The notes: generated from the letters alone by a model not told the origin. A stretch of DNA of 64,000 nucleotides from CALNXN01 sp942490645 (GCA_942490645.1 CALNXN010000001.1:39003-103002), one strand, 5' to 3'. Positions 53,041-61,877 are shown, numbered from the stretch's first letter. Program-made: numbers and translations.

Positions 53041-54219
53041 CTATCCAGCGCACACACGCAGCCCTGTCTCGCGCATCCGAACAGTTTCGTGTCGCTCCAT
53101 TGCATGATCGATATCCCATTTCCGGATTTCTTTTGCCACGAGGCGACGCTTCTCTTTGAGCTGTTTCGCAATCTGTCGTCTTGCGTTTTCGGCAGTCAAA
53201 CATTCCCGTGCAGAAACGCCGTTTAGCGCCGTGTCGGTTGCCGCGACAGGTCCAAAGATATCAGTTAGGGCAATGCGCTCCGCAGCTTGCAGGCCATTCA
53301 CAACCATCGGCCCGAGCAGGAGAGACTCCGACAAGCAGCCGTTGGCTGTGATCACCTCGTGCTTGTCGCAGGCAAAATGAACCCAGGTGATTTGCCTTTT
53401 GCCCTTCATGTTGCGGATGCCCGGAACCAATGTCAGCGATTTCGCCGGCGCAAACGCCTCGGTGGCAAAGGTTTGTTGCAATTGGCCGTTGCCACCAACA
53501 AGGATACGATGTTGCGGAGAAACAATGAGGTCTTGGGACGGAAGGCTGTGGCCCAGGGCACCAGCCTTGATCTGCACTGGTTGGTCAGCATTGTCTACGT
53601 CCTCTAGAGAATGCTCGCTCTTGCGTATCCATCGGATTGGTTGCAGCCCATGATCCAACGTCTCGACAAGATCGCCGACCTTCAGTTGCTCGACAGGGAC
53701 GTCGCCGCGTTCTGTCAAGATTTTGGTGCCACTGGCGTAACATACGAAGGTGGTCGAATCGTAGCTTGATTGCGCGAATCCGCCCCAGGCATCATAGGAT
53801 ACTGCGTTGAGTTGCACCGTTTCGATGGGCTTGGTGCCAAGCACCGGGCTGTTGTCCCAAGCCGTCAAAAAGACGTCGCCGTTCATTGTTTGAATTGCGT
53901 CGAGTTCCAGTTCGGCAGTGGTTCCGTCGATGAATGTGACGACGCCATTGAAAGTCACCAGACTGTCGAGCCCTACGGTCGTCGTCCCACCGCCGGCGTC
54001 ATACGTGAGCGTGCCATTTCCAGTATCTTGATTTGTATCGATATACTGTGTCGGACTGTCAGTATCGATAGTGACAACACTCTTGTGCAAAGGGTCGCTC
54101 GATGAGCCATAAGTCCCGAGAAGCGACGCCTCATTCTCCGTCGCGTAGTTGCGTTCATACGTATCAATATCGGCGAAATTGCCCAGATATATTGCTGATA
54201 TGTTGATGTTCTGCGCCAA
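53041..54219 (-). CDS. Hint-domain-containing protein
   Basis: A 392-residue protein. Residues 1-155 are acidic and Thr/Asp/Gly-rich with no signal peptide, like extracellular repeat proteins. A Hint (Hedgehog/intein) module starts at C160 in FVCYASGTKILTERG, with SPQHRILV as the His-containing block near residue 236. The C-terminal 60 residues are strongly basic. Hint domains self-cleave at the Cys in inteins and Hedgehog proteins; many Roseobacter Hint proteins of this type are secreted and uncharacterised. The start is TTG with AAAGGA eight bases upstream and no nearby ATG. Confidence 0.82.
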   Translation of the reverse strand: MAQNINISAIYLGNFADIDTYERNYATENEASLLGTYGSSSDPLHKSVVTIDTDSPTQYIDTNQDTGNGTLTYDAGGGTTTVGLDSLVTFNGVVTFIDGTTAELELDAIQTMNGDVFLTAWDNSPVLGTKPIETVQLNAVSYDAWGGFAQSSYDSTTFVCYASGTKILTERGDVPVEQLKVGDLVETLDHGLQPIRWIRKSEHSLEDVDNADQPVQIKAGALGHSLPSQDLIVSPQHRILVGGNGQLQQTFATEAFAPAKSLTLVPGIRNMKGKRQITWVHFACDKHEVITANGCLSESLLLGPMVVNGLQAAERIALTDIFGPVAATDTALNGVSARECLTAENARRQIAKQLKEKRRLVAKEIRKWDIDHAMERHETVRMRETGLRVCAG

Positions 54220-54358
54220 AGAGCAATTCCTTTACCTTCTCACCTCCTTTGTTTTTTAGCGGACAAAAGCAAAAATCTTACTAATCCCGCTGGGCAGACT
54301 CGGAGAGACTTCGCAGTGAAATCTCGAGAGCAGCCATTCGTCTTTTCAACGGACGCTC

Positions 54359-54478
54359 ACAACGAACGGCCGCTTTTCTTGCTGCGATGCAGATGATGGA
54401 TTGGGTCGATCCGTTGCTGCGAGTGCCAAGGCAACTGCCGAAGCACTTCTGCTGTGGGCTCAATGCAGACCTTCGGCG
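54359..54478. repeat. Dispersed repeat, copy 1
   Basis: These 120 bases align without gaps to 61621-61740; 101 positions are identical by direct count, with the most conserved core around GGATTGGGTCGATCCGTTGC. The copy lies between the Hint gene and a small unknown gene. A 7-bp inverted repeat, GTCCGCA and TGCGGAC (54493-54507), follows it. The remainder of the 316-bp gap shows no gene. Confidence 0.85.
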
Positions 54479-54535
54479 CACGTTACACTAACGTCCGCAA
54501 TGCGGACCAAGTTCACATCCAACCACCTTGCGACA

Positions 54536-54745
54536 CTAGCTATCCTCAGCGCCAAGTGCATCTGCAATAATCTGTGCACCTTCGTGTTGCATCATAGCTG
54601 TCGCGAGTGCCACCGTCACTTCGGTGTGCGTGTGCTCTGTCGCTGGGCCAAAGTCGTTCATTATCATCGATTTGGCGATGTGAAGATAAGCCTCTGCTCT
54701 GTTTTGTGAAAGTTTCATCATTTCGGCCATCTTTTCTGAAGACAT
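54536..54745 (-). CDS. Small hypothetical protein
   Basis: A 69-residue protein, helical and acidic, beginning SSEKMAEMMKLSQNRAEAY and containing the paired blocks VALATAMMQHEGAQ and IIADALGAED. GAGGGG lies seven bases before the ATG, a good ribosome-binding site, which is the main support. There is no membrane segment or known motif. It stands alone near the dispersed repeat. Confidence 0.5.
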   Translation of the reverse strand: MSSEKMAEMMKLSQNRAEAYLHIAKSMIMNDFGPATEHTHTEVTVALATAMMQHEGAQIIADALGAEDS

Positions 54746-55376
54746 TTTTGTCCCCTCATTGTTTTGGGTTTCGCTTCATTGATCTCCGTCCAATGTAGAT
54801 ATTTTGCATCAGTCTATCTAGGAGGCCAAGCAGTCGTTCGCCGCGTGACACATCGAAGACCGAGATGCGGACAAACCGACCTGATGCGATTGTCGAAAGA
54901 ATGGCGCGTTGACGCTCCCCAAATGTAAGGAACGATGCAGCCGTTCAGCGCAATTCTACCAAAGCGGACGCCCGAAGAATACCAGACCGCAAGATACTCG
55001 ATCCGCACAGTCTCTGCACCGAACTCGGGCATCTCAGGTTTTGAAATTGCCGTGAGCATTGGCTTGACGGGATTTAAGTCAAAGTGGCGTCAATTCTGCC
55101 ATGCGTTGTGAGTTGGCAGATGGGTAAGAGCTGTCCCAGTCATTGTCTTGCTGGTCCACACTCATAGTTTGCCAAATGCCCGATACTTCGATCATATCTT
55201 CATTTTGCAATGGGTTATCGTTACACTGTGCATAGACCGAGCATCTGCTGGTCGATAATTGCGCAACATGTCATCTACGGTGAGCCATGCTGCACTAGCG
55301 GGCATTTCGGCCTCAAGTGTTGTGATGCTCTGATCTAGTGGTATTTTAGATGACCTGCCGGGAAGAACATACATCA
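54746..55376. other. 631-bp stretch without a confident gene
   Basis: Base composition is lower in GC than the neighbours. Short open frames exist on the minus strand (54814-55059 and 55192-55452) but neither has a ribosome-binding site, a recognisable domain or typical codon use. It may hold gene remnants or the promoter of the transporter downstream. I see no tRNA, terminator or known RNA element. Confidence 0.5.
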
Positions 55377-56966
55377 ATGGAAGAACGCTCTTGGTTTCAG
55401 CGCGTTTTCCTCGACCTCGGGTCGCAAATGCGATGGTCATTTCTGCCGCCACTGATGGTTTATTTTGCGGCGGGTGTGTCAGGACTGACCTCGGTAGTCG
55501 GGGCGTTTTTCCTGAAAGACTATCTGGATCTATCAGCTGAATTTATTGCAGGTTTGGCATTTTGGGCCGGTCTGCCGTGGATACTGAAGGTACCCTTGGG
55601 ACATGTCGTGGATTTGTTCTGGAGGTGGAAAGGATTTCTGATCCTTCTGGGCGCCGGGCTTATCACCCTGTCGCTGCTGATCATGTATGGTTTGGTGTCA
55701 CGACCAAGTGAGATGCGCGCGGTCTTCCCGCTGGCAACGTGGTATGTCATCGCCTTGTTGCTTGCCCCGTCAGGTTACGCCATTCAGGACATCGTTGCAG
55801 ATGCCATGACCGTAGAGGCTGTGCCGCGCGCCGACGACTCCGGGCAAGCCTTCAGCGAAGCACAATCGCGCGCGATGCATACCACAATGCAGACGCTCGG
55901 CAGGATAGCGATCATTTCGGGCTTTGTATCGGTCGCCGCGGTCAATATCTGGATTTTCACGGGCGCCGAGGCGTTGCCGCGCGAGGCACGGTTGGATTTG
56001 TATGCGCGGGTTTATCTCACCGCTCTGGCCATCCCGGTGATTTCGATCAGCGGAATGGTGCTGCATAGCTTGATTCAGCGGCGGAAAGCCCTGCAAGGAT
56101 TGGCGCACGCGGGCCCGGATGAAAAGACCGAGGTCAACTGGCCAATTCTTGGTGGCGGCCTGGTTTTTGTGGTGCTGAGCATTGTATTGGGCACATCAGA
56201 ACTGGCTTACGCGCAAGAGATCGTCTTCGTATCCTCGCTATCGGTGATCCTCTATCTGATCCGGGAATTGGTGAAAAAAATACCGCCCGAAGCGGCTCGC
56301 GTTCTGATCGGCACCGCGACAATCATTTTTGTGTTCAGAGCGGTGCCTCTGCCGGGACCCGGTTTGACGTGGTTCGAGATCGATGACCTTGGGTTCGATG
56401 AAAGGTTCTTGTCGATCCTGTCGTTGATCACCTCTCTGCTCACGCTGGCGGGACTTGTTGTTTTGCGGCCTATGATGGCGGATCGGTCGATTGCATACAT
56501 CGTGGTGCTACTGACGATCGCCGCGGGCGTGCTGTCGCTGCCCAACATTGGTCTCTATTATGGGATACAGGAATGGACGGCTGCACATACCGGCGGAATT
56601 GTAGACGCGCGGTTCATTGCCATTCTCGACACAGCGATTGAATCGCCGCTAGGCCAGATCGCCATGGTGCCGATGCTGGCGTGGATTGCACGCAACGCAC
56701 CGCCTGACCTGAAGGCGACTTTCTTTGCGGTGATGGCATCGTTTACGAACATGGCGCTCTCCGCGAGCAGTCTGGGTACAAAGTATCTCAACCAGGTGTT
56801 TTTGGTCACCCGCGCCGCGGTTGACCCCGCCACCGGAGAACAGATTTCGGCCGCGGATTATTCGCAACTTGGTCAGTTGCTGATTGTGGTTGGCGTAATC
56901 ACAGTCGCCGTCCCGCTTCTGGTTGTGTTGGTCGTCCAGTCTTCGCCCTACCGGACGACTGAGTGA
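55377..56966 (+). CDS. MFS transporter, BT1/folate-biopterin-transporter-like
   Basis: A 529-residue membrane protein with about twelve helices. The opening WSFLPPLMVYFAAGVSGL, FFLKDYLDLSAEFIAGL, the conserved acidic site in QDIVADAMTVEAVP, and the late PPDLKATFFAVMASFTN block match the BT1 (folate/biopterin) branch of the major facilitator superfamily. The substrate is not known in bacteria. An ATG nine codons upstream (55350) is also possible; neither start has a strong Shine-Dalgarno. It is convergent with the FHA-protease gene, eight bases away. Confidence 0.78.
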   Translation: MEERSWFQRVFLDLGSQMRWSFLPPLMVYFAAGVSGLTSVVGAFFLKDYLDLSAEFIAGLAFWAGLPWILKVPLGHVVDLFWRWKGFLILLGAGLITLSLLIMYGLVSRPSEMRAVFPLATWYVIALLLAPSGYAIQDIVADAMTVEAVPRADDSGQAFSEAQSRAMHTTMQTLGRIAIISGFVSVAAVNIWIFTGAEALPREARLDLYARVYLTALAIPVISISGMVLHSLIQRRKALQGLAHAGPDEKTEVNWPILGGGLVFVVLSIVLGTSELAYAQEIVFVSSLSVILYLIRELVKKIPPEAARVLIGTATIIFVFRAVPLPGPGLTWFEIDDLGFDERFLSILSLITSLLTLAGLVVLRPMMADRSIAYIVVLLTIAAGVLSLPNIGLYYGIQEWTAAHTGGIVDARFIAILDTAIESPLGQIAMVPMLAWIARNAPPDLKATFFAVMASFTNMALSASSLGTKYLNQVFLVTRAAVDPATGEQISAADYSQLGQLLIVVGVITVAVPLLVVLVVQSSPYRTTE

Positions 56967-56974
56967 AGCGTTTT

Positions 56975-58609
56975 TCAGTCAGACGCGATCGTCTCCAAAA
57001 GGCGATGCACCTCAAGAACGGGCACACCAATATTCGCGCCCCCGAACTCAGGCAGAATCGCGGCGTTGACCGCGACGACATGGCCATTGCTGTCCAGCGC
57101 GGGTCCGCCACTGCCCCCGACAGTGGTTTCAGCATCATAAATGACGGCCTTGTTGGTGATTTGCGCGATGATTCCGCGACTGGCGAGTGGCGCAATGCGG
57201 TCTTCTTCCGAGAGCCGCCTCGCGACCGTCCAGAAATCCGTTTCTCCCCTCTCTTCCAGCGCCGCGAGAAACTCACGACCGGCTTGCGCCAGCAACGCGC
57301 GCAGACCGGTGGCGAAACCGATGAGGATCACTTCGTCCCCTATGTCCGGCACGTCCTGCGCCAGGATCAAGCCCCGACCCATCGTTGCTGACGGATCCAG
57401 TGACAAAAGTGCGACGTCAGCCGTATCGCTAGAGGCAAGCAGTGCAGCATCGACCGGCATTTCCAAGCCCGGCAAGTACGCAACGAGCTTCAGCATCTCC
57501 GGCTCCAGCCCACTTTGTTCGAATGACGCCATCTGGTTGCCACTTGTCCACGGCAAGGCGACATGCCGGTTCGTCACCAGATGCCCGCCGTTCTTGAGCA
57601 AAAAACCAGTACCGGTGAACTGGAACTCCATGGGTTTGCCCGTGCCGTCGGGATCTACCAGCGGCTTTCCAAATGGCGTTTGCAAGGGCATCCCATCCGG
57701 GCCCAGCACATGACGCAGAAATTTGCCGGTTTCCTTTTGGCGCAATCCATACGCGCCCTGAAGGAAGGCAACAGACGCAGTCGAGTCGCTGATAACCCGC
57801 CCTGACGCGCCCAAGCGGCGTTCAAGCACGGAAAGACGGTCGGTACTGGTGACCAATTGCAGTTCCAACTGTTCGCGCAATTCTGCCAACTCGGTTGCAG
57901 TCAAAGCCTCCTCACGGGTTTCAGACAACGTGCTGGCTATGACCTCGAGCCTCAGCGCATCCTCTTGCAGCGTGCGTTGCATCAGAACTCCGCTGCGGTA
58001 TTGCCAAGCCACGAAAGCGGTGAGTGCCATCAGCACAACAATGACCGTCGCCCGGAAAACAAGGGTCGTTTCCAACAGAATCCGGCGCGCACTTTCAAAC
58101 AGGACATGTGAGAGGCGCGATCTGATCGGCTTTCGGCTTGTTCGAGCATAGGCGACCGCATCGCTCAGGATGTCCTCAACAGACCACCGGGCCGGGAAGG
58201 CTTGATCGCAGAGGCGAAACCGCGACATCGGTCCGTCTTCGCCAAATTCTATCATGTCACCATGCAGCAAATGTGCGGTGCCAACCTTGCGTCCATTCAC
58301 CCAGATGTCAGAGTTGGGCAGCGCCTCCATCTCATAAGTCTCCTCGGACCACAAAAGCCGGGCGCGTGCGCCCGTTTTGTCCGCTTTGCTTGTCTCTGGA
58401 ACGACCCGCAAACCCCTGTCGGCCCCAACGCACACGCTGGCTTGATCTGACACAAGCCATGTGATCTTGCCCCGCGACGGGCCGGTGAGGTTTTCCAGAA
58501 AGGCACGGACATTATCGTCAGGAGGGTTCGGCGCGCCTTCTGGCTCGGATGAAGGATCCTGTTCCAGACTGTATCCTCGGCTGGATTGTTCCGGGCTTAC
58601 GCCTGTCAC
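56975..58609 (-). CDS. FHA domain - transmembrane - trypsin-like protease fusion
   Basis: A 544-residue protein. An FHA-like phosphothreonine-binding domain (about 55-135, ending NSDIWVNGRKVGTAHLLHGDMIEFG) is followed by a basic linker, one membrane helix (185-205), a coiled coil (205-265) and a chymotrypsin-fold protease (about 330-540). Triad candidates are H349 in TNRHVAL, D398 in TADVALL and S500 in GGSGGPAL. The layout puts the FHA domain in the cytoplasm and the protease outside (inference). The start is a GTG without a clear Shine-Dalgarno, so the N-terminus is uncertain. An HtrA-like quality-control or signalling role is possible. Confidence 0.82.
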   Translation of the reverse strand: MTGVSPEQSSRGYSLEQDPSSEPEGAPNPPDDNVRAFLENLTGPSRGKITWLVSDQASVCVGADRGLRVVPETSKADKTGARARLLWSEETYEMEALPNSDIWVNGRKVGTAHLLHGDMIEFGEDGPMSRFRLCDQAFPARWSVEDILSDAVAYARTSRKPIRSRLSHVLFESARRILLETTLVFRATVIVVLMALTAFVAWQYRSGVLMQRTLQEDALRLEVIASTLSETREEALTATELAELREQLELQLVTSTDRLSVLERRLGASGRVISDSTASVAFLQGAYGLRQKETGKFLRHVLGPDGMPLQTPFGKPLVDPDGTGKPMEFQFTGTGFLLKNGGHLVTNRHVALPWTSGNQMASFEQSGLEPEMLKLVAYLPGLEMPVDAALLASSDTADVALLSLDPSATMGRGLILAQDVPDIGDEVILIGFATGLRALLAQAGREFLAALEERGETDFWTVARRLSEEDRIAPLASRGIIAQITNKAVIYDAETTVGGSGGPALDSNGHVVAVNAAILPEFGGANIGVPVLEVHRLLETIASD

Positions 58610-58663
58610 AGTATGCCCAACCGTTGCATCCGTCCATCATGTGCGTGTGGGCCGCACTCTCCA

Positions 58664-59902
58664 TCACCCAACCGCAAGCGACGCGCCCAGTAACAGTGCG
58701 ACACACAAGACGACCCCGACAATCGGAAAAGCGATGTGCACAGTGAACGCATTTTCGGGTGCGGGCACGCCCTTGATCTTGAACCAGACCAAAGCGAGGT
58801 TGATCATCACAAAAACGCCCAACAACACTTCTGACGATGTCTCGGCCAGTGTATCCAGCGGCGTAAACACAGCCAGTACCAGCACAATTGCGGCGATGAG
58901 AATTGTCGCTCTGAGCGGTGTTTGCGTGCGCGGTGAAACTGCGCCGATCCACGCAGGCAGTCGCCCTTCCTTAGCCATCCCATAGGTGACGCGCGAGGCC
59001 ATGATCAGGATGATCACGACACCGTTCATCGTCGCGATGATGGCAATCAGCGTAATTGCAAGAGGCGGTAACCCGGTGAGGCGTTCAAACAGGAGACTGA
59101 TGGGCGCTGACGCGCCCTCCAACTCTTCGACAGGCACATTTTGTGCGGCCACAAAAGACACCAATACATACAGTATCGTGACCGCAAAAAGGGTAATGCC
59201 GATGGCCCAAGGCATGACTTTGCTCGGGTTCTTGGCTTCTTCAACGAGGTTGACGACGTCATCGAAACCGATGAACGCAAAGAATGCGATCATGCTTGCG
59301 CCCAGAACGCCAGACAGGGCGGGCCAGTCGCCGGGCGGTGGTACGAGTGCGGCAGGCAGTTCGCCAAGGCTGCCCGGATCGCTGGCAATCCCAAAGAAGA
59401 TGATCACCAGCAGGCCTGCGATCTCAACCACGGTCATGGCCCCCGCGATCGCAATGGATTCGCCAATGCCCCAGCACGCAATCGCGGCCATCAAAATTAC
59501 GATGCCGATGACCAATGCCTCGCTTGACAGTGGAATAAGTTGAGACACATAGCCCGCTGCACCCACCGCAATGGCGGCTGCCGCAATCATCGCTTCGACC
59601 AACACGGCAAGGCCGACCGCGATCGTCAACCACGGCAGGCCAAATGATTTTTCGACATACACAGCTTCGCCTGCGGCTTGGGGCACGCGCCCGGAAAGTT
59701 CGGCAAAGGAGGCAGCGGTGAAGCCCATCACGACAGCGGAGAGTAGAAACGCAGCGGGCGCATAGGGTCCTGCCCGCACGATCGTCTCTCCGACGAGAAC
59801 ATAAATCCCTGCACCTATCGTGACCCCAAGGCCATATAAGACCAGACCGGTCAGACCAACCGACCGCTTGAGATGTGGCGAGCCTGCAGTTGCCTTGACC
59901 AT
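58664..59902 (-). CDS. APC-superfamily amino acid permease
   Basis: A 412-residue transporter with about eleven to twelve helices. The first helix carries VLYGLGVTIGAGIYVLVG, the unwound G-x-G-x-G substrate site. FFAFIGFDDVVNLVEEAKNPSKVMP is the conserved helix-6 and loop segment. The substrate is probably an amino acid or polyamine. The start at MVKATAGS is chosen because TAAGG lies upstream; the frame is open much further upstream without a site. It is 54 bp upstream of the FHA-protease gene on the same strand. Confidence 0.9.
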   Translation of the reverse strand: MVKATAGSPHLKRSVGLTGLVLYGLGVTIGAGIYVLVGETIVRAGPYAPAAFLLSAVVMGFTAASFAELSGRVPQAAGEAVYVEKSFGLPWLTIAVGLAVLVEAMIAAAAIAVGAAGYVSQLIPLSSEALVIGIVILMAAIACWGIGESIAIAGAMTVVEIAGLLVIIFFGIASDPGSLGELPAALVPPPGDWPALSGVLGASMIAFFAFIGFDDVVNLVEEAKNPSKVMPWAIGITLFAVTILYVLVSFVAAQNVPVEELEGASAPISLLFERLTGLPPLAITLIAIIATMNGVVIILIMASRVTYGMAKEGRLPAWIGAVSPRTQTPLRATILIAAIVLVLAVFTPLDTLAETSSEVLLGVFVMINLALVWFKIKGVPAPENAFTVHIAFPIVGVVLCVALLLGASLAVG

Positions 59903-60109
59903 ATTTGCCTTAAAATCCTTTCCGGCAGTTTTGTCTTTGGCCGAGCGGGAGTTCGGGCGACAACCAGCTTGGCCTATGACACAGTCCTCTGGCACTCCGC
60001 GGGTGCGTTGGCGGCCAGTGGAACCGCAAACACGATCTTTGGCCTTGAGATACATCAAGGCCGTGTCGTCTGGATCATGGTAAGATCTTTAGGTTTTGGG
60101 GGAAAACAG

Positions 60110-60384
60110 ATGACCTCTTTGGACGATATTGAGGACATGTCTGCGCTCACCCGCGCAGAAATCGACGTGCTTGCGGAGCACGAACACTTAATTGAATTCG
60201 ACGCTGCAATTATGGGCGATTACATGATGCATGTGCATCATGGACCACAAAAGTGCACCAGATGATTTGTGATGACATCCGCGCAGCATTGCACGATGAC
60301 AACGTGGTCCATGCCCGCGAGCTATTCGCTGTGTTGTGCGGGTTTTTGGCCGAACATCCTGAAGCCGCCCGCGGCGTGAACTGA
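60110..60384 (+). pseudogene. Small conserved-looking gene with a one-base frameshift
   Basis: The frame from ATG 60110 (MTSLDDIEDMSALTRAEI) runs to HHGPQK and then stops at 60263. Moving by one base at about 60254 restores a long sensible frame: HQMICDDIRAALHDDNVV, ARELFAVLCGFLAEHPEAAR, ending at TGA 60384. Adding one G after AAG would give an uninterrupted acidic helical protein of about 91 residues. GGGGGAA lies upstream of the ATG. It could be a true mutation, a sequencing error, or recoding. The function is unknown. Confidence 0.65.
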
Positions 60385-60642
60385 AAAGGCGCAGTTTGAT
60401 GCTCAGGACACATGGAGGTCGCGCGTCGTCTTCGGCGCTCACCAGAAGTGCCGAAAACAATAGGAAAGCCCACTTTCTTTCAGGTGTTTGCGTCCAAGCC
60501 GATCCAGATCAAAGACCGGTCGTCGGATAACGGTACACTTTATCTATGCGCGGCGCAGAAACCAATTACAAGACACTGACCGAAGACACATGATAAAACT
60601 CGTAAGACGCCCTACGAAAGACATTGATACTGTACCGCAGCG

Positions 60643-60934
60643 ATGATGGCGATCAATCCGGTGGCCTCCAAGGGTTGGCTCGATATCATGTCCGAAAGCG
60701 CCCGCTTCATCGCGGATCGCCTGCAACAGGATTTGAACGCGCAAAAGGCCATGCTGGCGTGCAAGACCCCTGCCGAACTGCTGCAGGTTCAATCAGAGTT
60801 CTACAAATCGGCCATGGAGCAGTACACCGAAGAGTACACGCGCCTTTACAAGATGATGTCCGCGGCGACGGATGACACGTTGAACGACGCGCGGTCGGGA
60901 CACTGCCCGCAGCTACGACGACATACCGCTCTGA
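60643..60934 (+). pseudogene. Phasin-family-like gene with a C-terminal frameshift
   Basis: The product (AINPVASKGWLDIMSESARF, then DLNAQKAMLACKTPAELLQV) is phasin-like: amphipathic helices that coat polyhydroxyalkanoate granules. After DARSGH the frame turns to unrelated residues. Skipping one T at about 60904 gives ARSYDDIPL and a TGA at 60934, a much more natural C-terminus. The N-terminus also looks cut: TAA precedes MMAINP in frame with a stop five codons above. If translated as is, the product would run to 61026. The 258 bp upstream (60385-60642) show nothing clear. Confidence 0.62.
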
Positions 60935-61085
60935 GCACAGGCGCATTGATGGCGTTTCTTTGTCGGGATTCAGAGATGCCCGCGCGTCATTACGTGTTGT
61001 TTAATCGACATAACATCGCGCCTTGACCGATTGCAGCGTAAAGCGGCCCATCAGGCGCACGAACTTCATTGAGGGCAGGCAAAAG

Positions 61086-61499
61086 TTGAAGCATTTTCTC
61101 ATAGTTATCACGCTATTTTTTGTGGGATCTTCGCTGGAAGCTCAAAGCGCAGGGGAAACTCTATTCGTAGAGAACTGTGTATCGTGCCATGGAGCAACAG
61201 GACGTGGCGACGGTCCTATTGCTCAGAAGCTGAATACAGCACCGCCCGATCTCACGAAAATTTCCGCGCGCAACGACGGTGTTTGGCCAATGCTGGAGGT
61301 CATGTCGATCATTGACGGTTATTCCCGTAACATCCTCCCCCGGGAGGATATGCCAGTTTTTGAGAGTTTTCTGGACAATGAGATGGTCGAGTTTGACACT
61401 GGAAACGGAGTGGATGTCTTGGTGCCTAGTAAGCTTGTCGAAATAGTAAAATATCTTGAAGCGTTACAAGACCCTGCACCGACGCGCTATGTGCCTTGA
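61086..61499 (+). CDS. Class I c-type cytochrome, periplasmic
   Basis: A 137-residue protein with a signal peptide (KHFLIVITLFFVGSSLEAQ, cleavage near 19). One haem-c site is CVSCH (C31, C34, H35) in ENCVSCHGATGRGDGP, and M89 in PREDMPVF is the probable axial ligand. It is a small electron carrier of unknown partner. The start is a TTG with AGGCAAAAG upstream; an earlier in-frame TTG lacks a signal-peptide fit. Codon use is less GC-rich than in the core genes, suggesting transfer or relaxed selection. Confidence 0.78.
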   Translation: MKHFLIVITLFFVGSSLEAQSAGETLFVENCVSCHGATGRGDGPIAQKLNTAPPDLTKISARNDGVWPMLEVMSIIDGYSRNILPREDMPVFESFLDNEMVEFDTGNGVDVLVPSKLVEIVKYLEALQDPAPTRYVP

Positions 61500-61620
61500 G
61501 ACATTTTCGGAGCGGTTGGTTCTTTTTTGCGTTGAGCGAAAAATTGATGGCATCATAGAAATTGCTTTATTGCCGCTATGATCGCAATTTGGTCGTCGTT
61601 CTCCAGATTTCGCGGCGCCG

Positions 61621-61740
61621 ACAACGAACCGCCGCTTTTCTTGCCGCGATGCAGTTGATGGATTGGGTCGATCCGTTGCTGCAGATACGAAGGCAAATGC
61701 CGGATCACTTCCGGTTTGGGCTCCAAGCCGACCTTCGCTG
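61621..61740. repeat. Dispersed repeat, copy 2
   Basis: The second copy of the 120-bp element at 54359-54478, in the same orientation and 101/120 identical by direct count. Both copies stay open in the same plus-strand frame (RTAAFLAAMQ, MDWVDPLL) and in one minus-strand frame, but neither has a start and context that make a convincing gene. It may be a remnant of a protein-coding element or a regulatory repeat. Confidence 0.85.
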
Positions 61741-61877
61741 CGGCTGGACTAAACGTCCGGTCCATCCGCCGCCGACCGACCGGCACTTCCCCGCGCCCAC
61801 CACCCTCCCCCATCATTAACCCTTCCTTCACAAACCCGACCGAACTCCGTGTTAAGGTGGCCGATGTGCGCCGGGGG

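Noticed and set aside
54281..54481. Minus-strand 66-codon frame across repeat copy 1
   Set aside because: It uses a different frame from the one kept open in copy 2, so it is not a conserved gene.
54814..55059. Minus-strand 81-codon frame
   Set aside because: No ribosome-binding site and a C-terminal half of random Arg/Pro-rich composition; kept only as part of the gene-poor stretch.
55192..55452. Minus-strand 86-codon frame
   Set aside because: Overlaps the start of the transporter gene, has no Shine-Dalgarno and no recognisable motif.
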